Origin: an uncultured Pseudomonadota bacterium | GTDB lineage: Bacteria > Pseudomonadota > Alphaproteobacteria > RF32 > CAG-239 | DNA length: 64,000 nucleotides | Assembly: GCA_949298065.1 (NCBI GenBank) | Contig: CASFUZ010000004.1 | Span: forward strand, 1-64,000 | Reading direction: 5' to 3' | In this document: positions 24,825-36,281 of the stretch, in pieces | Position numbering within the stretch: the first letter of the stretch is position 1 | Layout: every line of letters starts with the position of its first letter | Program-made: the position numbers and the translations under genes | Notes under the pieces: generated by a model | The model's input: the letters and a program-made list of their open reading frames with translations, nothing else | Databases searched by the model: none | What the model was told of the DNA's origin: nothing

Positions 24825-26123
24825 TTAGAAGTTATAGTTGATTGAGGCGGCTAGGATATGAATATCATTTTCATAATCCGCGCGTAATGTTCCTCTCGCG
24901 GCATCACCTTCATGCAGACCATTCAACTTAACCTTGCCTTTTTCTGCGCGAATGTAAGTATAACCAACATTAAATGTCCATTTTTCATCATACTTATATT
25001 CAACACCGGCAGAATACCATAATCTGTCCGCATCCGGAATACGCGGTGTGCGATATTCCTGCCCTACGGCGCTTTGGTCTACGGCAAAACCTGCTCTCAA
25101 CTTCCACTGGTCATCAACCTTATAGCTGGCACCGATAGAGTAAAAAGTGGTATCTTTCCATTTTTCTTCGGTTACGTTGTCCAGACCTTTGTTGCCTTTA
25201 ATGCGCAGTTCCTCAAACGATGACCAATAAGTGCGCCCAAACTCAGCCATAACCGACCATTTATCATTTATGTCATGATATGCACCGATGGTTAAGTTTG
25301 CCGGCGTGGTCAAACGTGCCGAAATATCTTGATTGGCCATAGCTCGCATCAAACCATCAAACTCAATATCACCTTTGAGCTTATGCTTAATCTGGCTACG
25401 ATAGCCGACACCAAAGCGAGTTTGCGGCGTTAGCTCATACAAAGCACCTAACTGATAGCCAATGTCAAAAGTATCTCCTTCCAAGCGGGCTTTATCTTCA
25501 ACATTTGGCAAAAGAGGGCCGACACCCGGTATTCCCGGATTGGGAATGCGCACTGCATTACGCAAGGTGGCTTTAATATATTGCATTTGTAAACCTGCAC
25601 CCAAGGACAACTCATCCGTTGCCTTATAGGCCACCATCGGCGTTACGGTAACCGTGGTTACTTTTGACAAAGTTCCGTGGAAACGACCAGCCCAAAGGTC
25701 ATTATATTTGGTTATCATTCCATAAGGAACATTGAGCGACAAACCTAATGTAAATCTGTCATCCAACTGATGCGACATATACATCGCAGGTGCAATCGCT
25801 GAATGTACAATATCTCCGGTATAGCCGGAATCTTGAAATCCGGGAAAATCATCTCCGGGAATAATCGTATCGGCATGCGCTCTCTTGGCTCGCGAGCGTG
25901 GTGCAATCCACGTTCCACCAACAGAAACCTTTGTGCCTTTATGGCGCGTTAAACCTGCCGGATTAAAATAAGAATAGGAAATATCCTCGGCTCCGGCCGT
26001 GGCTCCGGCAAAGGCATTGCCTTGCGCCGCAGCTGATTGTTCTTTAAGGTTGAAACCGGAAGCTATGGCATCTGAACAAACCAGAATTGTTCCAACTGCC
26101 GTTAAAGTTAAAAGTTTTTTCAT
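24825..26123 (-). CDS. FadL/OmpP1-family outer membrane transport protein
   Basis: A 432-residue protein with a signal peptide (KKLLTLTAVGTILVCSDAIA) followed by SGFNLKEQSAAAQGNAFAGAT and SYSYFNPAGLTRHKGTKVSVGG, the N-terminal hatch and NPAG motif of the FadL/TodX family. Alternating strands end in the C-terminal signature YENDIHILAASINYNF of a 14-stranded beta-barrel. Family members pass long-chain fatty acids or other hydrophobic compounds across the outer membrane. It is divergent from an acyltransferase/acyl-ACP synthetase gene, which suggests that imported fatty acids are used directly for phospholipid synthesis. The ATG at 26121-26123 has a weak GTGTGA site. Confidence 0.93.
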   Translation of the reverse strand: MKKLLTLTAVGTILVCSDAIASGFNLKEQSAAAQGNAFAGATAGAEDISYSYFNPAGLTRHKGTKVSVGGTWIAPRSRAKRAHADTIIPGDDFPGFQDSGYTGDIVHSAIAPAMYMSHQLDDRFTLGLSLNVPYGMITKYNDLWAGRFHGTLSKVTTVTVTPMVAYKATDELSLGAGLQMQYIKATLRNAVRIPNPGIPGVGPLLPNVEDKARLEGDTFDIGYQLGALYELTPQTRFGVGYRSQIKHKLKGDIEFDGLMRAMANQDISARLTTPANLTIGAYHDINDKWSVMAEFGRTYWSSFEELRIKGNKGLDNVTEEKWKDTTFYSIGASYKVDDQWKLRAGFAVDQSAVGQEYRTPRIPDADRLWYSAGVEYKYDEKWTFNVGYTYIRAEKGKVKLNGLHEGDAARGTLRADYENDIHILAASINYNF

Positions 26124-26444
26124 ACGTCACACTTTAGGTTGTTAGTCCTATATAACATATTGCGCGGTTTTTCTGCCTCTTACTCTGTAACAATTTGTAA
26201 CATTCGGCAGAAATGAATGTAATAATTGTTCACATTATGTTACTGTTTTTTCTTGTATAACTTCGTATGTCAAAAATCAATCCCTTAAATTATCCCCTCT
26301 GGAAAACCTTAAACTTATTATGATAATTCAATACATTAAGCTTATTTTCTTTGTGTTGACAAAATTTCCGACAATTTATGACTTTACAAAATATGCGCTT
26401 TTTGTTTACATAAACATTATTCGTTAATTGCGGAGAATTTTGTT
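26124..26444. promoter_or_regulatory. 321-bp divergent regulatory region between fadL-type and aas-like genes
   Basis: No gene is present. TGTAACA occurs at 26186-26192 and 26196-26202, and TGTTAC in inverse orientation at 26238-26243, around an AATGTAATAATTGTT core; this is a plausible operator for a regulator of the fadL side. On the right a TTGACA at 26356-26361 could be a -35 box for the rightward gene, but no convincing -10 is spaced 17 bp away. Confidence 0.35.
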
Positions 26445-28625
26445 TTGAGGGACTTCGTACGTTTTTGCCTGAGACTTTTTTTCAGGTGCTTTAAGGTCAG
26501 ATGTCATATTGACTTTAGCGAAAAATATCTGCCCCAAAAAGGCGTTTATGTATCTAACCATGTGTCTTTTCTTGACCCTATCTTGCTTTTTGCTTTTCTG
26601 CCGGGGAACCCCGTCTTTGCTCTAAACGGACATTTGTACCGCAAAAGATGGATACGCTTTTTTATGCGAACAGCCGATATTGTGCTCTTTAATCCAATTG
26701 AACCAAGTGATATCAAAGAGCTCATCGGTGTTGTTGAAAGTGGTCGGCTCTGTGTGATTTTTGCCGAAGGCCGGGTTACCGAAAACGGCGGCTTGATGAA
26801 AATTTATGAAGCTCCCGGCTTGGTCGCTGATAAATCAAAAGCTCCCATTATCCCCGTTTGGATTAACGGTCCTCAATATGGATATTTTTCCAAAACAAAA
26901 GGAAAACTTCCGCACCGTCCCTTGCCAAAGATGAAAATTACGGTCGGAAAACCTCGCAGCTTTAAACTCAAAGATGAACTCCGCCGCCAACGCGACCACA
27001 TCAGCAACGAAGTTTATATGATTTTGCGCGAGATGTCCTTTGAATGTAACTATAACCCTAATATTTCGCTTTTTGCTCAGCTGATGAAAACGGCTAAAGT
27101 TCACGCTAAAAAAGGATTATATAAACGTCCGCATTTTGTTGAGGATATTCAACGCGTGCCAAACTCTTATAAAGATATTATTATCAAGTCTTTTGTTTTG
27201 GGAAAGTATTTTAAACGCCACACACCGCAAGGTGAGCCCGTTGCTATCTTGCTGCCAAACTCCATCGCGGCTGTTTGCTCTTTCTTCGGGCTATCTGCTT
27301 ATGACAGAATTCCTGTGATGCTTAACTTCTCTGTCGGAGCTAAAAATATGGCCTCTATGTGCAAGACTGCAGAAGTGCGTATGGTAATTACATCTTTAAC
27401 TTTTATCAAAACAGCTAAACTTGAAAGTACAATTGAGGTTTTGAAAGCTAACGGACTTAAAATCGTTTATTTGGAATCTTTGCGTAAGGAAATAGGCTTG
27501 TGGAGCAAAATTAATGCCTACCTACGTTACAAAATTAAACGAGTTCCCCATAAAGACGGCGGAAACAAAAAAGCCGTTATCCTCTTCACATCAGGCTCTG
27601 AAGGCGCTCCCAAAGCCGTTGTTTTGAGCCACGCAAACATTATCTCAAACATTAAGCAAATGTCTGCCATTGAGACGATTAACACCACAGATACGGTGTT
27701 TAATGCTTTGCCTATGTTCCACAGTTTTGGCCTGACAGTGGGTACTCTCTTTCCGCTTTTGGAAGGCGCAAAACTTTTCTTATACCCTTCTCCCCTGCAC
27801 TATCGTGTTGTGGCTGAAATCGTTTATGAAATCGGCGCTTCTATTATGTTTGGTACAGACACTTTCTTCCGTGGATATGCCAAAATCGCGCATCCGTTTG
27901 ACTTCCACAACGTGCGCTTTATGTTTGGCGGTGCGGAAGCTGTTAAGCCCGATACGCGTAATATGTGGATGGAGCGTTTGGGAATACGCGTTTTGGAAGC
28001 TTATGGTGCAACAGAATGCTCGCCCGTGGTTACGGCAAACAACCGAATCTTTAACCGTTTTGGTTCTATCGGCAAGCTTTTACCTGCAATCCAATATAAA
28101 ATTGAGCCGGTTGAGGGTATTGAAAAAGGCGGCGAGCTGGTGATTAAGGGACCAAACATCATGCTCGGCTATATTATGCCCGACAACCCCGGAAAGCTCG
28201 TGCCGCTTGAAGGCGGTTGGTATCATACCGGCGATGTGGTAGAAATTGATGAAATCGGCTTTGTTTATATTAAAGACCGCATCAAGCGCTTTGCCAAAAT
28301 CGGCGGCGAAATGGTCTCGCTTAATGCCGTCCATGAAATGGTTTGCAAAGCTTATGAGTGGATGGGCGCTGATTTTCAATACGGCGTGGTAGCCGTGCCG
28401 CACGAGAGCAAGGGCGAACAGATTGTTTTGGTTACCAACAACAACCAGGTAACTCAAGATGTTTTGCACTCTTATATCAAAAACAACGGAATGTCCGAGC
28501 TCTTCTTGCCAAGAGTGATTCTTTATAGGGATAAACTTCCCGTTTTTGCCACAGGAAAAGCGGATAATGTAACCCTGAAAAAAGAGGTTATGGAAGAACT
28601 TAAAATTATTCCCGCTGCGGAATAA
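26445..28625 (+). CDS. aas: bifunctional 1-acyl-glycerophospholipid acyltransferase / acyl-ACP (AMP-forming) synthetase
   Basis: A 726-residue protein that combines two domains as in E. coli Aas (719 residues). Residues ~1-200 are PlsC-like, with SNHVSFLDPILL (HxxxxD), FAEGRVTENGG and an IPVWINGPQ strand. Residues ~240-720 are an AMP-binding synthetase, with ILFTSGSEGAPKAVVLSHAN, YGATECSPVV and GGWYHTGDVVEID. Aas reacylates lysophosphatidylethanolamine with exogenous fatty acids activated on ACP at the inner membrane. The membrane-transport domain of LplT-Aas fusions is absent, and no lplT gene is adjacent. The start is TTG 26445, 8 nt after GGAGA. The divergent FadL-type porin supports a role in using exogenous fatty acids; a substrate other than 2-acyl-GPE is possible. 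Confidence 0.85.
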   Translation: MRDFVRFCLRLFFRCFKVRCHIDFSEKYLPQKGVYVSNHVSFLDPILLFAFLPGNPVFALNGHLYRKRWIRFFMRTADIVLFNPIEPSDIKELIGVVESGRLCVIFAEGRVTENGGLMKIYEAPGLVADKSKAPIIPVWINGPQYGYFSKTKGKLPHRPLPKMKITVGKPRSFKLKDELRRQRDHISNEVYMILREMSFECNYNPNISLFAQLMKTAKVHAKKGLYKRPHFVEDIQRVPNSYKDIIIKSFVLGKYFKRHTPQGEPVAILLPNSIAAVCSFFGLSAYDRIPVMLNFSVGAKNMASMCKTAEVRMVITSLTFIKTAKLESTIEVLKANGLKIVYLESLRKEIGLWSKINAYLRYKIKRVPHKDGGNKKAVILFTSGSEGAPKAVVLSHANIISNIKQMSAIETINTTDTVFNALPMFHSFGLTVGTLFPLLEGAKLFLYPSPLHYRVVAEIVYEIGASIMFGTDTFFRGYAKIAHPFDFHNVRFMFGGAEAVKPDTRNMWMERLGIRVLEAYGATECSPVVTANNRIFNRFGSIGKLLPAIQYKIEPVEGIEKGGELVIKGPNIMLGYIMPDNPGKLVPLEGGWYHTGDVVEIDEIGFVYIKDRIKRFAKIGGEMVSLNAVHEMVCKAYEWMGADFQYGVVAVPHESKGEQIVLVTNNNQVTQDVLHSYIKNNGMSELFLPRVILYRDKLPVFATGKADNVTLKKEVMEELKIIPAAE

Positions 28626-28630
28626 ATACG

Positions 28631-28657
28631 AAAGCCCCCTAAAGGGGGCTTTTTTTT
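28631..28657 (+). terminator. terminator after aas-like gene
   Basis: AAAGCCCCCT and AGGGGGCTTT pair over a 2-nt loop and are followed by T8. Confidence 0.92.
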
Positions 28658-28748
28658 GCGTGTAATAATTCGTAATTTTATTTGGTTTGTCAAATCCTGT
28701 TGAATGTTCAAGAATATCCTCAGTTGAATAATTGTGGAGTTTTTGAAT

Positions 28749-29273
28749 ATGAAACACGGAAAGAATTTTACGCTCGGCGAGTATGTCGTTATTAAAAAAC
28801 CTGAACTTGTGGAAGTTGGCAACAATGTGCGTATTGCGGATTTTTGTCGCATTTCCTCTGCCTGCCACATTGGTTCTGACTGCGAGATTGCTCCCGGAAC
28901 TTATATTGCCGGCGGTGATGGAAAATATACCTTTGAGATGGGTGATTGTTCAAGCTTGGCCGCAGGTGTTAAAGTTTGGCTCAGCAGTAACGACTATGTA
29001 AACGAATTAGTTACGCATTCCATTCCCGAAGTTAAAGAAATTCAGGGTAATGTTAAACTCGGCAAATATACCGGCGTGGGCACAAACTCCGTCATTATGC
29101 CTAACAATGATATTCCCGAGGGTGTTTGCATCGGTGCGCTCAGCTTTGTTCCGTCAAACTACAAGTTTGAACCTTGGACGGTTTATGCCGGAAGACCTAT
29201 CCGCCCCATAAAAAAACGCAACAAAACAAACGTCATCAACACCTTGCGCAAAATCGGCTATATCAAGGAGTAA
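28749..29273 (+). CDS. hexapeptide-repeat acyltransferase upstream of glmS
   Basis: A 174-residue protein from ATG 28749, with GTGGAG 9 nt upstream (the in-frame GTG at 28734 is part of that site). It is a left-handed beta-helix of hexapeptide repeats: VEVGNNVRIADFCRISSACHIGSDCEIAPGTYI, then GNVKLGKYTGVGTNSVIMPNNDIPEGVCIGALSFV and the AGRPIRPIKKRN end typical of sugar O- or N-acetyltransferases. It lies 5 bp upstream of glmS, so the substrate may be an amino sugar or its nucleotide, but it lacks the pyrophosphorylase domain of GlmU. Substrate is unknown. Confidence 0.85.
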   Translation: MKHGKNFTLGEYVVIKKPELVEVGNNVRIADFCRISSACHIGSDCEIAPGTYIAGGDGKYTFEMGDCSSLAAGVKVWLSSNDYVNELVTHSIPEVKEIQGNVKLGKYTGVGTNSVIMPNNDIPEGVCIGALSFVPSNYKFEPWTVYAGRPIRPIKKRNKTNVINTLRKIGYIKE

Positions 29274-29278
29274 GGGAA

Positions 29279-31120
29279 ATGTGCGGTTTAATTGGATATA
29301 TCGGCAATAATGCCGTTGCGTCTACCTTGTTATCCGGTCTAAAAAATCTTGAATATCGTGGCTATGATTCTGCCGGAATTGCCCTGAACGACAATAATAT
29401 GATTGATGTTTTCAAAGCCAAAGGCAAACTTGAAAACCTGAAGAACCTGCTTGAGACACAATCTGCTAAGCTTGGTTCTTCTCACATCGGAATTGGTCAT
29501 ATTCGTTGGGCAACGCATGGTAAAGCAACGACCGAAAATGCACATCCGCATCTTTCTAATGACGGAAAGCTTGTTTTGGTGCACAACGGAATTATTGAAA
29601 ACTATCAAGAGCTTCGCAGACAACTGCAAGCCGAGGGCTTTGTTTTTCATTCAGAAACCGATACGGAAACCGCCGTTCACCTCATTGACAGAGAATATAA
29701 AAAATCTCATTCCCTGGAACAAGCCGTTATATCTGCGGTTAAGCTACTCCGCGGTGCTTTTGCTTTTTGCATTATGCACCAAGATGAGCCGGACAAGATT
29801 ATTGCCGTGCGTAAAAATGCGCCTTTGATTATCGGAATCGGAAATAATGAAAACTATATTGCCAGCGATATTCCCGCAATCATCGGCAAAGTCAGCGGCA
29901 TTATCCACTTGGCTGACAACGAGCTGGCCATTGTTCGGCAAGACAGCGTTGAGGTTAAAAAGCTCAGCGGAGAGCCGGTGATTAAACCGATTGAGAAAAT
30001 TGAGTTTTCACCAGATGTTATCAGCAAGCTTGGTTACAAGCATTTTATGCTCAAGGAAATTAATGAACAGCCGAATATCTTACGTCAATGTCTGGCGGCG
30101 CATATTCCGGCGGTTGACCAACCTGTCAGCCTTGATGAATGCACAATAAGTCTTGATTTTACAAAGATTAAAAACATCAGCATTATTGCTTGCGGAACAT
30201 CTTTACACGCGGCGGCTTTTGCGCAAAATTTGTGGGAGGAATGGTTGCATCTTCCCGTACATATTGAGGCGGCCAGCGAATATATTTATAAGCATAATCT
30301 GACTGATGAGAACTCTTTGGTTATCGGAATCTCACAATCAGGGGAAACGGCTGATACAATTACCGCAGTCAAACAAGCGCAAGAAAAAGGAGCACAGCTC
30401 TTGCTTCTGACAAACAGAACAGACTCAAGCATTACGCGTTACAGCGAGAATGTTATTCCGCTTAATGCAGGGATTGAGGTTAGTGTTGCCGCGACAAAGT
30501 CTTATACGGCTCAGTTGGCTGCACTTTATTGGTTCGGGCTCTATTGGGCTGAGCAAATATCTTCCCTTTCTCAAGGACAGCTTCAAGCAATTAAGCAATC
30601 TTTGCTTGAACTTCCGGCTTTGGCAGAAGAAGTTTTGAGCCATTCAGCCGATATTAAAGCCTTGGCAGATAAGCTCAAAAATTATCATAACTTCGTATAT
30701 ATGGCGCGAGGCATTAACCTGACTTGCGCTTTGGAAGGCGCGCTCAAGCTCAAAGAAATCAGCTATATTAATGCCAATGCTTATGCTGCCGGTGAGCTTA
30801 AGCATGGACCGATTGCGCTTTTGGATGAAAATATGCCGGTTATGGCTATTTTGGGCTCCGGAATTACACTTTCCAAAATGATTTCTAACTGCGCCGAAGC
30901 CAAAGCTCGTAATGCACCGTTAATCGCCGTTGCTTCGGAAAAAGAGGACTTGCCGCTGGATCTGTTTGATTATCTGATTAAGATTCCTGGTGCTTCTCAT
31001 GGTATTTTTCCGATATTGGCTAACCTGCCCTTGCAGCTTTTGGCCTACTATATTGCCGATGGCTTGGGACGCGAAGTTGACCAACCGAGAAACTTGGCAA
31101 AATCAGTTACCGTTGAGTAA
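29279..31120 (+). CDS. glmS: glutamine-fructose-6-phosphate aminotransferase
   Basis: A 613-residue protein starting at ATG 29279, so that Cys (MCGLIGYIG) becomes the N-terminal nucleophile after Met removal; upstream in-frame codons belong to the previous gene. The GATase domain (residues ~1-230) has RWATHGK and HNGIIENY, and two SIS domains follow (CGTSLHAAAFAQNLWEE, SQSGETADTITA, ATKSYTAQL). The C-terminal NLAKSVTVE closes the active site. It makes glucosamine-6-phosphate, the first step to UDP-GlcNAc for peptidoglycan and lipid A. AAGGAG lies in the stop region of the acyltransferase gene, and no glmS ribozyme is seen. A terminator follows 5 bp after the stop. Confidence 0.98.
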   Translation: MCGLIGYIGNNAVASTLLSGLKNLEYRGYDSAGIALNDNNMIDVFKAKGKLENLKNLLETQSAKLGSSHIGIGHIRWATHGKATTENAHPHLSNDGKLVLVHNGIIENYQELRRQLQAEGFVFHSETDTETAVHLIDREYKKSHSLEQAVISAVKLLRGAFAFCIMHQDEPDKIIAVRKNAPLIIGIGNNENYIASDIPAIIGKVSGIIHLADNELAIVRQDSVEVKKLSGEPVIKPIEKIEFSPDVISKLGYKHFMLKEINEQPNILRQCLAAHIPAVDQPVSLDECTISLDFTKIKNISIIACGTSLHAAAFAQNLWEEWLHLPVHIEAASEYIYKHNLTDENSLVIGISQSGETADTITAVKQAQEKGAQLLLLTNRTDSSITRYSENVIPLNAGIEVSVAATKSYTAQLAALYWFGLYWAEQISSLSQGQLQAIKQSLLELPALAEEVLSHSADIKALADKLKNYHNFVYMARGINLTCALEGALKLKEISYINANAYAAGELKHGPIALLDENMPVMAILGSGITLSKMISNCAEAKARNAPLIAVASEKEDLPLDLFDYLIKIPGASHGIFPILANLPLQLLAYYIADGLGREVDQPRNLAKSVTVE

Positions 31121-31124
31121 AATT

Positions 31125-31150
31125 AAAGCCCTCTGCAAAGAGGGCTTTTT
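31125..31150. terminator. bidirectional terminator between glmS and nitroreductase gene
   Basis: AAAGCCCTCT and AGAGGGCTTT pair over a 4-nt loop and are followed by T5. The opposing nitroreductase gene ends 2 bp beyond. Confidence 0.9.
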
Positions 31151-31151
31151 C

Positions 31152-31667
31152 TTACCAGTGATTATAATGAACTTTATTGGGCTTAAACCTATCATTGGGT
31201 TGTGAAGGCTGAAAATCCGGATATCCAATCACAATCAGGTTTAAGGGCGTAACATACTCCGGCAAGCCCAAGAGCTTTTTGAAATTCTCAACTCTGTCTT
31301 CTTGCGGATAAACGCCACACCAGCAAGCACCTAATCCCCTCGCATGGCAAGCAAGCAATAAGTTTTCCGATGCGGCTGCCGTTTCTCCGACCCAATAGTC
31401 CGGCGCGTGCTGTTCGTTCAAATTTCCGCAAACAAAAACTGCCAATGATGCATCTTTGATAAATCCGGCATAAGGATGAAGCTCGGCAATTTTTCCAAAC
31501 ATATTCTTATCATTGACAACAACAAACTCCCACGGCTGCTTGTTTCTTGCCGAAGGTGCATGCATGGCCGCGTCTAAAATAAATTTTACATCTTCATCAG
31601 GAATGGTTTTGTCTTTAACAAATTTTCTGATTGAGCGGCGGGTTAGTATTCCTTCTCCGAGTTCCAT
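31152..31667 (-). CDS. nitroreductase family protein
   Basis: A 171-residue flavoprotein of the short nitroreductase type. ILTRRSIRKFVKDKTIPDEDVKFILDAAMHAPSARNKQPWEFVVV holds the FMN-binding RRSxRxF and the SARNxQPW motif; AAASENLLLACHARGLGACWCGVYP is the dimer/FMN helix, and IVIGYP closes the fold. It reduces quinones or nitro compounds with NAD(P)H; the physiological substrate is unknown. Close relatives are common in anaerobic gut bacteria, which fits the AdhE-based metabolism. It is monocistronic, with an ATG preceded by AAGGAGAAGACG. Confidence 0.9.
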   Translation of the reverse strand: MELGEGILTRRSIRKFVKDKTIPDEDVKFILDAAMHAPSARNKQPWEFVVVNDKNMFGKIAELHPYAGFIKDASLAVFVCGNLNEQHAPDYWVGETAAASENLLLACHARGLGACWCGVYPQEDRVENFKKLLGLPEYVTPLNLIVIGYPDFQPSQPNDRFKPNKVHYNHW

Positions 31668-31752
31668 CGTCTTCTCCTTGTTGTTTTTCTTATTTCTTTA
31701 ATTTAAGAAATGAATCTTACTTATTCAATAAGCTTGCTTTTTTTATTTAATC

Positions 31753-31776
31753 AAAACCCCTCTTCCGAGGGGCCTT
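31753..31776 (-). terminator. terminator of the atp operon
   Basis: On the minus strand CCCCTC-GGAA-GAGGGG is followed by TTTTGATT, just after the atpC stop. Confidence 0.75.
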
Positions 31777-31779
31777 AAC

Positions 31780-32163
31780 TTAAACTTCTTTGTTTCCGAA
31801 AGTTTGGATATAATCTATTATCATTTGGTAATAGGCTTTGTCTTCATCATAAATCGCCGCATCGCGCTTGGCTGTGGCTTTCTCAACACTCGTATTTTCG
31901 TAAGCGACAACTTTCTCCGTTGAGATTGCGCAACGGTTGCGCGCAATATCCGCAATGCCGCCTTTAACAAAATAGCGTTCCACAACCTTATCCGATTTAT
32001 CCAAAATCTGCACCAGACCGTTGCGCAACTGAACCAGCGTTGGCGCACGGTCCACCAAAACCGTCAAATCACCCTTAACTCCGGGAACAACAACTTTTGG
32101 TGCCATAGATGTACGATAAATCTTGTATGGACGCGATATTCTGAAGATAATGCCTTTTTCCAT
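31780..32163 (-). CDS. atpC: ATP synthase F1 subunit epsilon
   Basis: A 127-residue protein. An N-terminal beta-sandwich (VVVPGVKGDLTVLVDRAPTLVQLRNGLVQIL) and VERYFVKGGIADIARNRCAISTEKVVAYE match the epsilon subunit, followed by a helical C-terminal hairpin (AKRDAAIYDEDKAYYQMIIDYI). The N-terminus is more divergent than usual. Epsilon connects the rotor to the c-ring and inhibits ATP hydrolysis. It is the last gene of atpHAGDC; the 33-bp gap from atpD holds an AGAGG-type site. Confidence 0.9.
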   Translation of the reverse strand: MEKGIIFRISRPYKIYRTSMAPKVVVPGVKGDLTVLVDRAPTLVQLRNGLVQILDKSDKVVERYFVKGGIADIARNRCAISTEKVVAYENTSVEKATAKRDAAIYDEDKAYYQMIIDYIQTFGNKEV

Positions 32164-32196
32164 TCTCTAACCTCTTTCAGAAACAGGAAGAAACCG

Positions 32197-33786
<1,590 letters not shown>

Positions 33787-33800
33787 CTAATTTTCATCAC

Positions 33801-34721
33801 TTAAAGCGCTTCGGCACCGGCGATAATTTCTACCAGCTCGGTGGTAATCGCGGTTTGACGAATGCGGTTATAACGTAAGGTTAAACCAGAAATCATATCT
33901 TTGGCGTTGCGCGTTGCATTGTCCATAGAGGTCATACGCGCGCCATGTTCAGAAGCCTGACTATGCACGATAGCCTGAAACAGACTGCTCCTGAAAATGA
34001 GCGGCAACATACTTTCTAACAACTCAAGCAACCCCGGCTCATAATCATAAAACGCACCTTTATAAACATTTATCGGCGCATGCAGACGATTATACTCAAA
34101 ATCCTCTACTACTACCGGAAAGACTTGTTCGGTTACAATCTCACGATTGATTGCCGAACGGAAACGGCTGACAACGACTTCGCAGACATCCATTTCACCT
34201 TGCTTATACAAGTCTAAAATCCGCTGTCCCAAGTCTACCGCCTCATAATATTTGGCACCTTTTTTAGCAATGCCTTCAATCGTGTCCACAATCAGGTCTG
34301 CATATTTGCGCTTCAGGATATCTCTTCCCTTTTTGCCGACACAAAGAATTTTGACATTTTTGCCTTCTTCTTTTAAGGCTTCAATCCGCTTTGCGGCTTC
34401 GCGTGCAACATTGGAGTTATAGCTTCCGCACAAACCGCGGTCTGATGTGAACACAACCAACAAATAGTTTTCGCTTTTGCCGTTGCCTCGCATCAGTTCA
34501 GGATATACAAAACGAATGTTCTTCTTTTGCTCTGCCTGACGAAGCTCTAACAAAACGCGGTTTGCCGAGGCCAAAATATTGTTGTTATAGAACCGGCATT
34601 TGTCAATCAAACCCTGGGAGCGCCGCAGACGAGCTGCGGCAACCATCTTCATTGCGGAAGTGATTTTCTCCGTGGATTTGATTGACTCAATTCTGGTTCT
34701 CAGTTCTTTTAAGCCCGCCAT
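33801..34721 (-). CDS. atpG: ATP synthase F1 subunit gamma
   Basis: A 306-residue protein forming the central rotor stalk. The N-terminal coiled coil LKELRTRIESIKSTEKITSAMKMVAAARLRRSQ, the TSDRGLCGSYNSNV strand and the C-terminal SEHGARMTSMDNATRNAKDMISGLTLRYNRIRQTAITTELVEIIAGAEAL are diagnostic. It transmits c-ring rotation to the catalytic sites. It starts 9 bp after atpA and ends 23 bp before atpD, in one operon. Confidence 0.98.
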   Translation of the reverse strand: MAGLKELRTRIESIKSTEKITSAMKMVAAARLRRSQGLIDKCRFYNNNILASANRVLLELRQAEQKKNIRFVYPELMRGNGKSENYLLVVFTSDRGLCGSYNSNVAREAAKRIEALKEEGKNVKILCVGKKGRDILKRKYADLIVDTIEGIAKKGAKYYEAVDLGQRILDLYKQGEMDVCEVVVSRFRSAINREIVTEQVFPVVVEDFEYNRLHAPINVYKGAFYDYEPGLLELLESMLPLIFRSSLFQAIVHSQASEHGARMTSMDNATRNAKDMISGLTLRYNRIRQTAITTELVEIIAGAEAL

Positions 34722-34730
34722 CGTTTTTCC

Positions 34731-36281
34731 TTATGCTGCTTTTTCTTCACCGATAAATTCGCTTAAGAAACCATCAAAGAACTCTGTTAATTTTTTATCC
34801 AGTTCTTCTGAGATAACTCTCTCTTTGCGAATCTGCTCCAGATATTCCGGATGATTGGCTCTGATTTCAGCCAAAACTTTTGCTTCAAAAGCTTTTACCT
34901 CTGCGACAGGAATCTTATCCAGATAACCTCTTACGCCGGCAAAGATTGAAACAACCTCTTCCGCAACCGGCATCGGATGATAAACCGGTTGTTTAAGGAG
35001 TTCGGTCAGTCTTTCACCTCTGGCCAACAAGTTTTTGGTGGATTGATCCAAATCTGACGCAAATTGGGCAAAAGCTGCCATTTCACGATATTGAGCCAAT
35101 TCTAACTTAATCTTACCAGCGACTTGTTTCATCGCCTTAATCTGAGCGGCTGAGCCCACACGACTAACGGAAATACCAACATTCACCGCCGGACGAACAC
35201 CTTGGTAGAACAAACTTGTCTCCAAGAATATCTGACCATCGGTAATGGAAATCACATTCGTCGGAATATAGGCAGAAACGTCACCGGCTTGGGTTTCAAT
35301 CACCGGAAGCGCTGTCAAGGACCCTGCCCCTTCCTCATCGTTCATCTTAGCTGCACGCTCCAACAAACGAGAGTGCAGATAGAACACGTCACCAGGATAA
35401 GCTTCACGCCCTGGCGGACGACGGAGCAACAAGGACATCTGACGATAAGCCGTAGCTTGCTTACTTAAGTCATCATAAAAGATAACGGCATGCATACCGC
35501 GGTCTCTGAAATACTCACCCATTGCACAACCCGAATAAGGTGCGATAAACTGCATCGGTGCCGGATCAGATGCTGTTGCGGCAACAACAATGGTATAGTC
35601 CATTGCGCCATGATCTTTTAAGGTCTTTACAACCTGAGCCACGGTTGAACGCTTTTGTCCGACAGCGACATAAATGCAATACATTTTTTCGCTTTCAGAC
35701 TTTGCTTGATCGTTAATATGCTTCTGATTGATGATTGTGTCCAAAATAATGGCTGTTTTTCCGGTTTGACGGTCGCCAATAATCAACTCACGTTGACCAC
35801 GACCAATCGGAATCAAAGAATCCACGATTTTCAAACCCGTTTGCATCGGTTCATGCACGCTTTTCCGCGGAATGATGCCCGGCGCCTTTACTTCGGAATA
35901 GCTAAATTCTTTTGCCTTAATCGGACCTTTGCCGTCAATCGGTTCGCCCAGAGCATCAACCACGCGCCCCAAAAGCTCTTTGCCTACGGGAACGCTCACA
36001 ATCTTGTCCGTGCGCTTTACCGTATCACCCTCTTTAATATCTTGGTCTGAGCCAAAGATAACGACACCGACATTGTCTTCCTCCAGGTTAAGAGCCATTC
36101 CCTTAACACCGGATTCAAACTCCACCATCTCGTTAGCCTGAACCTTATCCAAACCATAGATACGGGCAATACCATCACCCACAGACAAAACGCGGCCGAC
36201 CTCAGAAACGTCAATATTGACGTCCGACTTGGCTATTTTCTCCTTGATTATGGAGGATATTTCGCTTGCGTGTACAGACAT
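34731..36281 (-). CDS. atpA: ATP synthase F1 subunit alpha
   Basis: A 516-residue protein. The N-terminal [12 protein letters not shown] helix binds delta, and [14 protein letters not shown], Walker [16 protein letters not shown] and [44 protein letters not shown] are the alpha signatures. The subunit holds the non-catalytic nucleotide sites of F1. Its ATG overlaps the atpH stop by one base (TAATG), and AAAGGTGG lies upstream, so translation is coupled. Confidence 0.98.
   Translation of the reverse strand: MSVHASEISSIIKEKIAKSDVNIDVSEVGRVLSVGDGIARIYGLDKVQANEMVEFESGVKGMALNLEEDNVGVVIFGSDQDIKEGDTVKRTDKIVSVPVGKELLGRVVDALGEPIDGKGPIKAKEFSYSEVKAPGIIPRKSVHEPMQTGLKIVDSLIPIGRGQRELIIGDRQTGKTAIILDTIINQKHINDQAKSESEKMYCIYVAVGQKRSTVAQVVKTLKDHGAMDYTIVVAATASDPAPMQFIAPYSGCAMGEYFRDRGMHAVIFYDDLSKQATAYRQMSLLLRRPPGREAYPGDVFYLHSRLLERAAKMNDEEGAGSLTALPVIETQAGDVSAYIPTNVISITDGQIFLETSLFYQGVRPAVNVGISVSRVGSAAQIKAMKQVAGKIKLELAQYREMAAFAQFASDLDQSTKNLLARGERLTELLKQPVYHPMPVAEEVVSIFAGVRGYLDKIPVAEVKAFEAKVLAEIRANHPEYLEQIRKERVISEELDKKLTEFFDGFLSEFIGEEKAA

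Noticed and set aside
29174-29279. glmS riboswitch/ribozyme or longer GlmS N-terminus
   Set aside because: GlmS needs Cys at position 1, given by ATG 29279; the 5-bp gap to the preceding gene leaves no room for a ribozyme.
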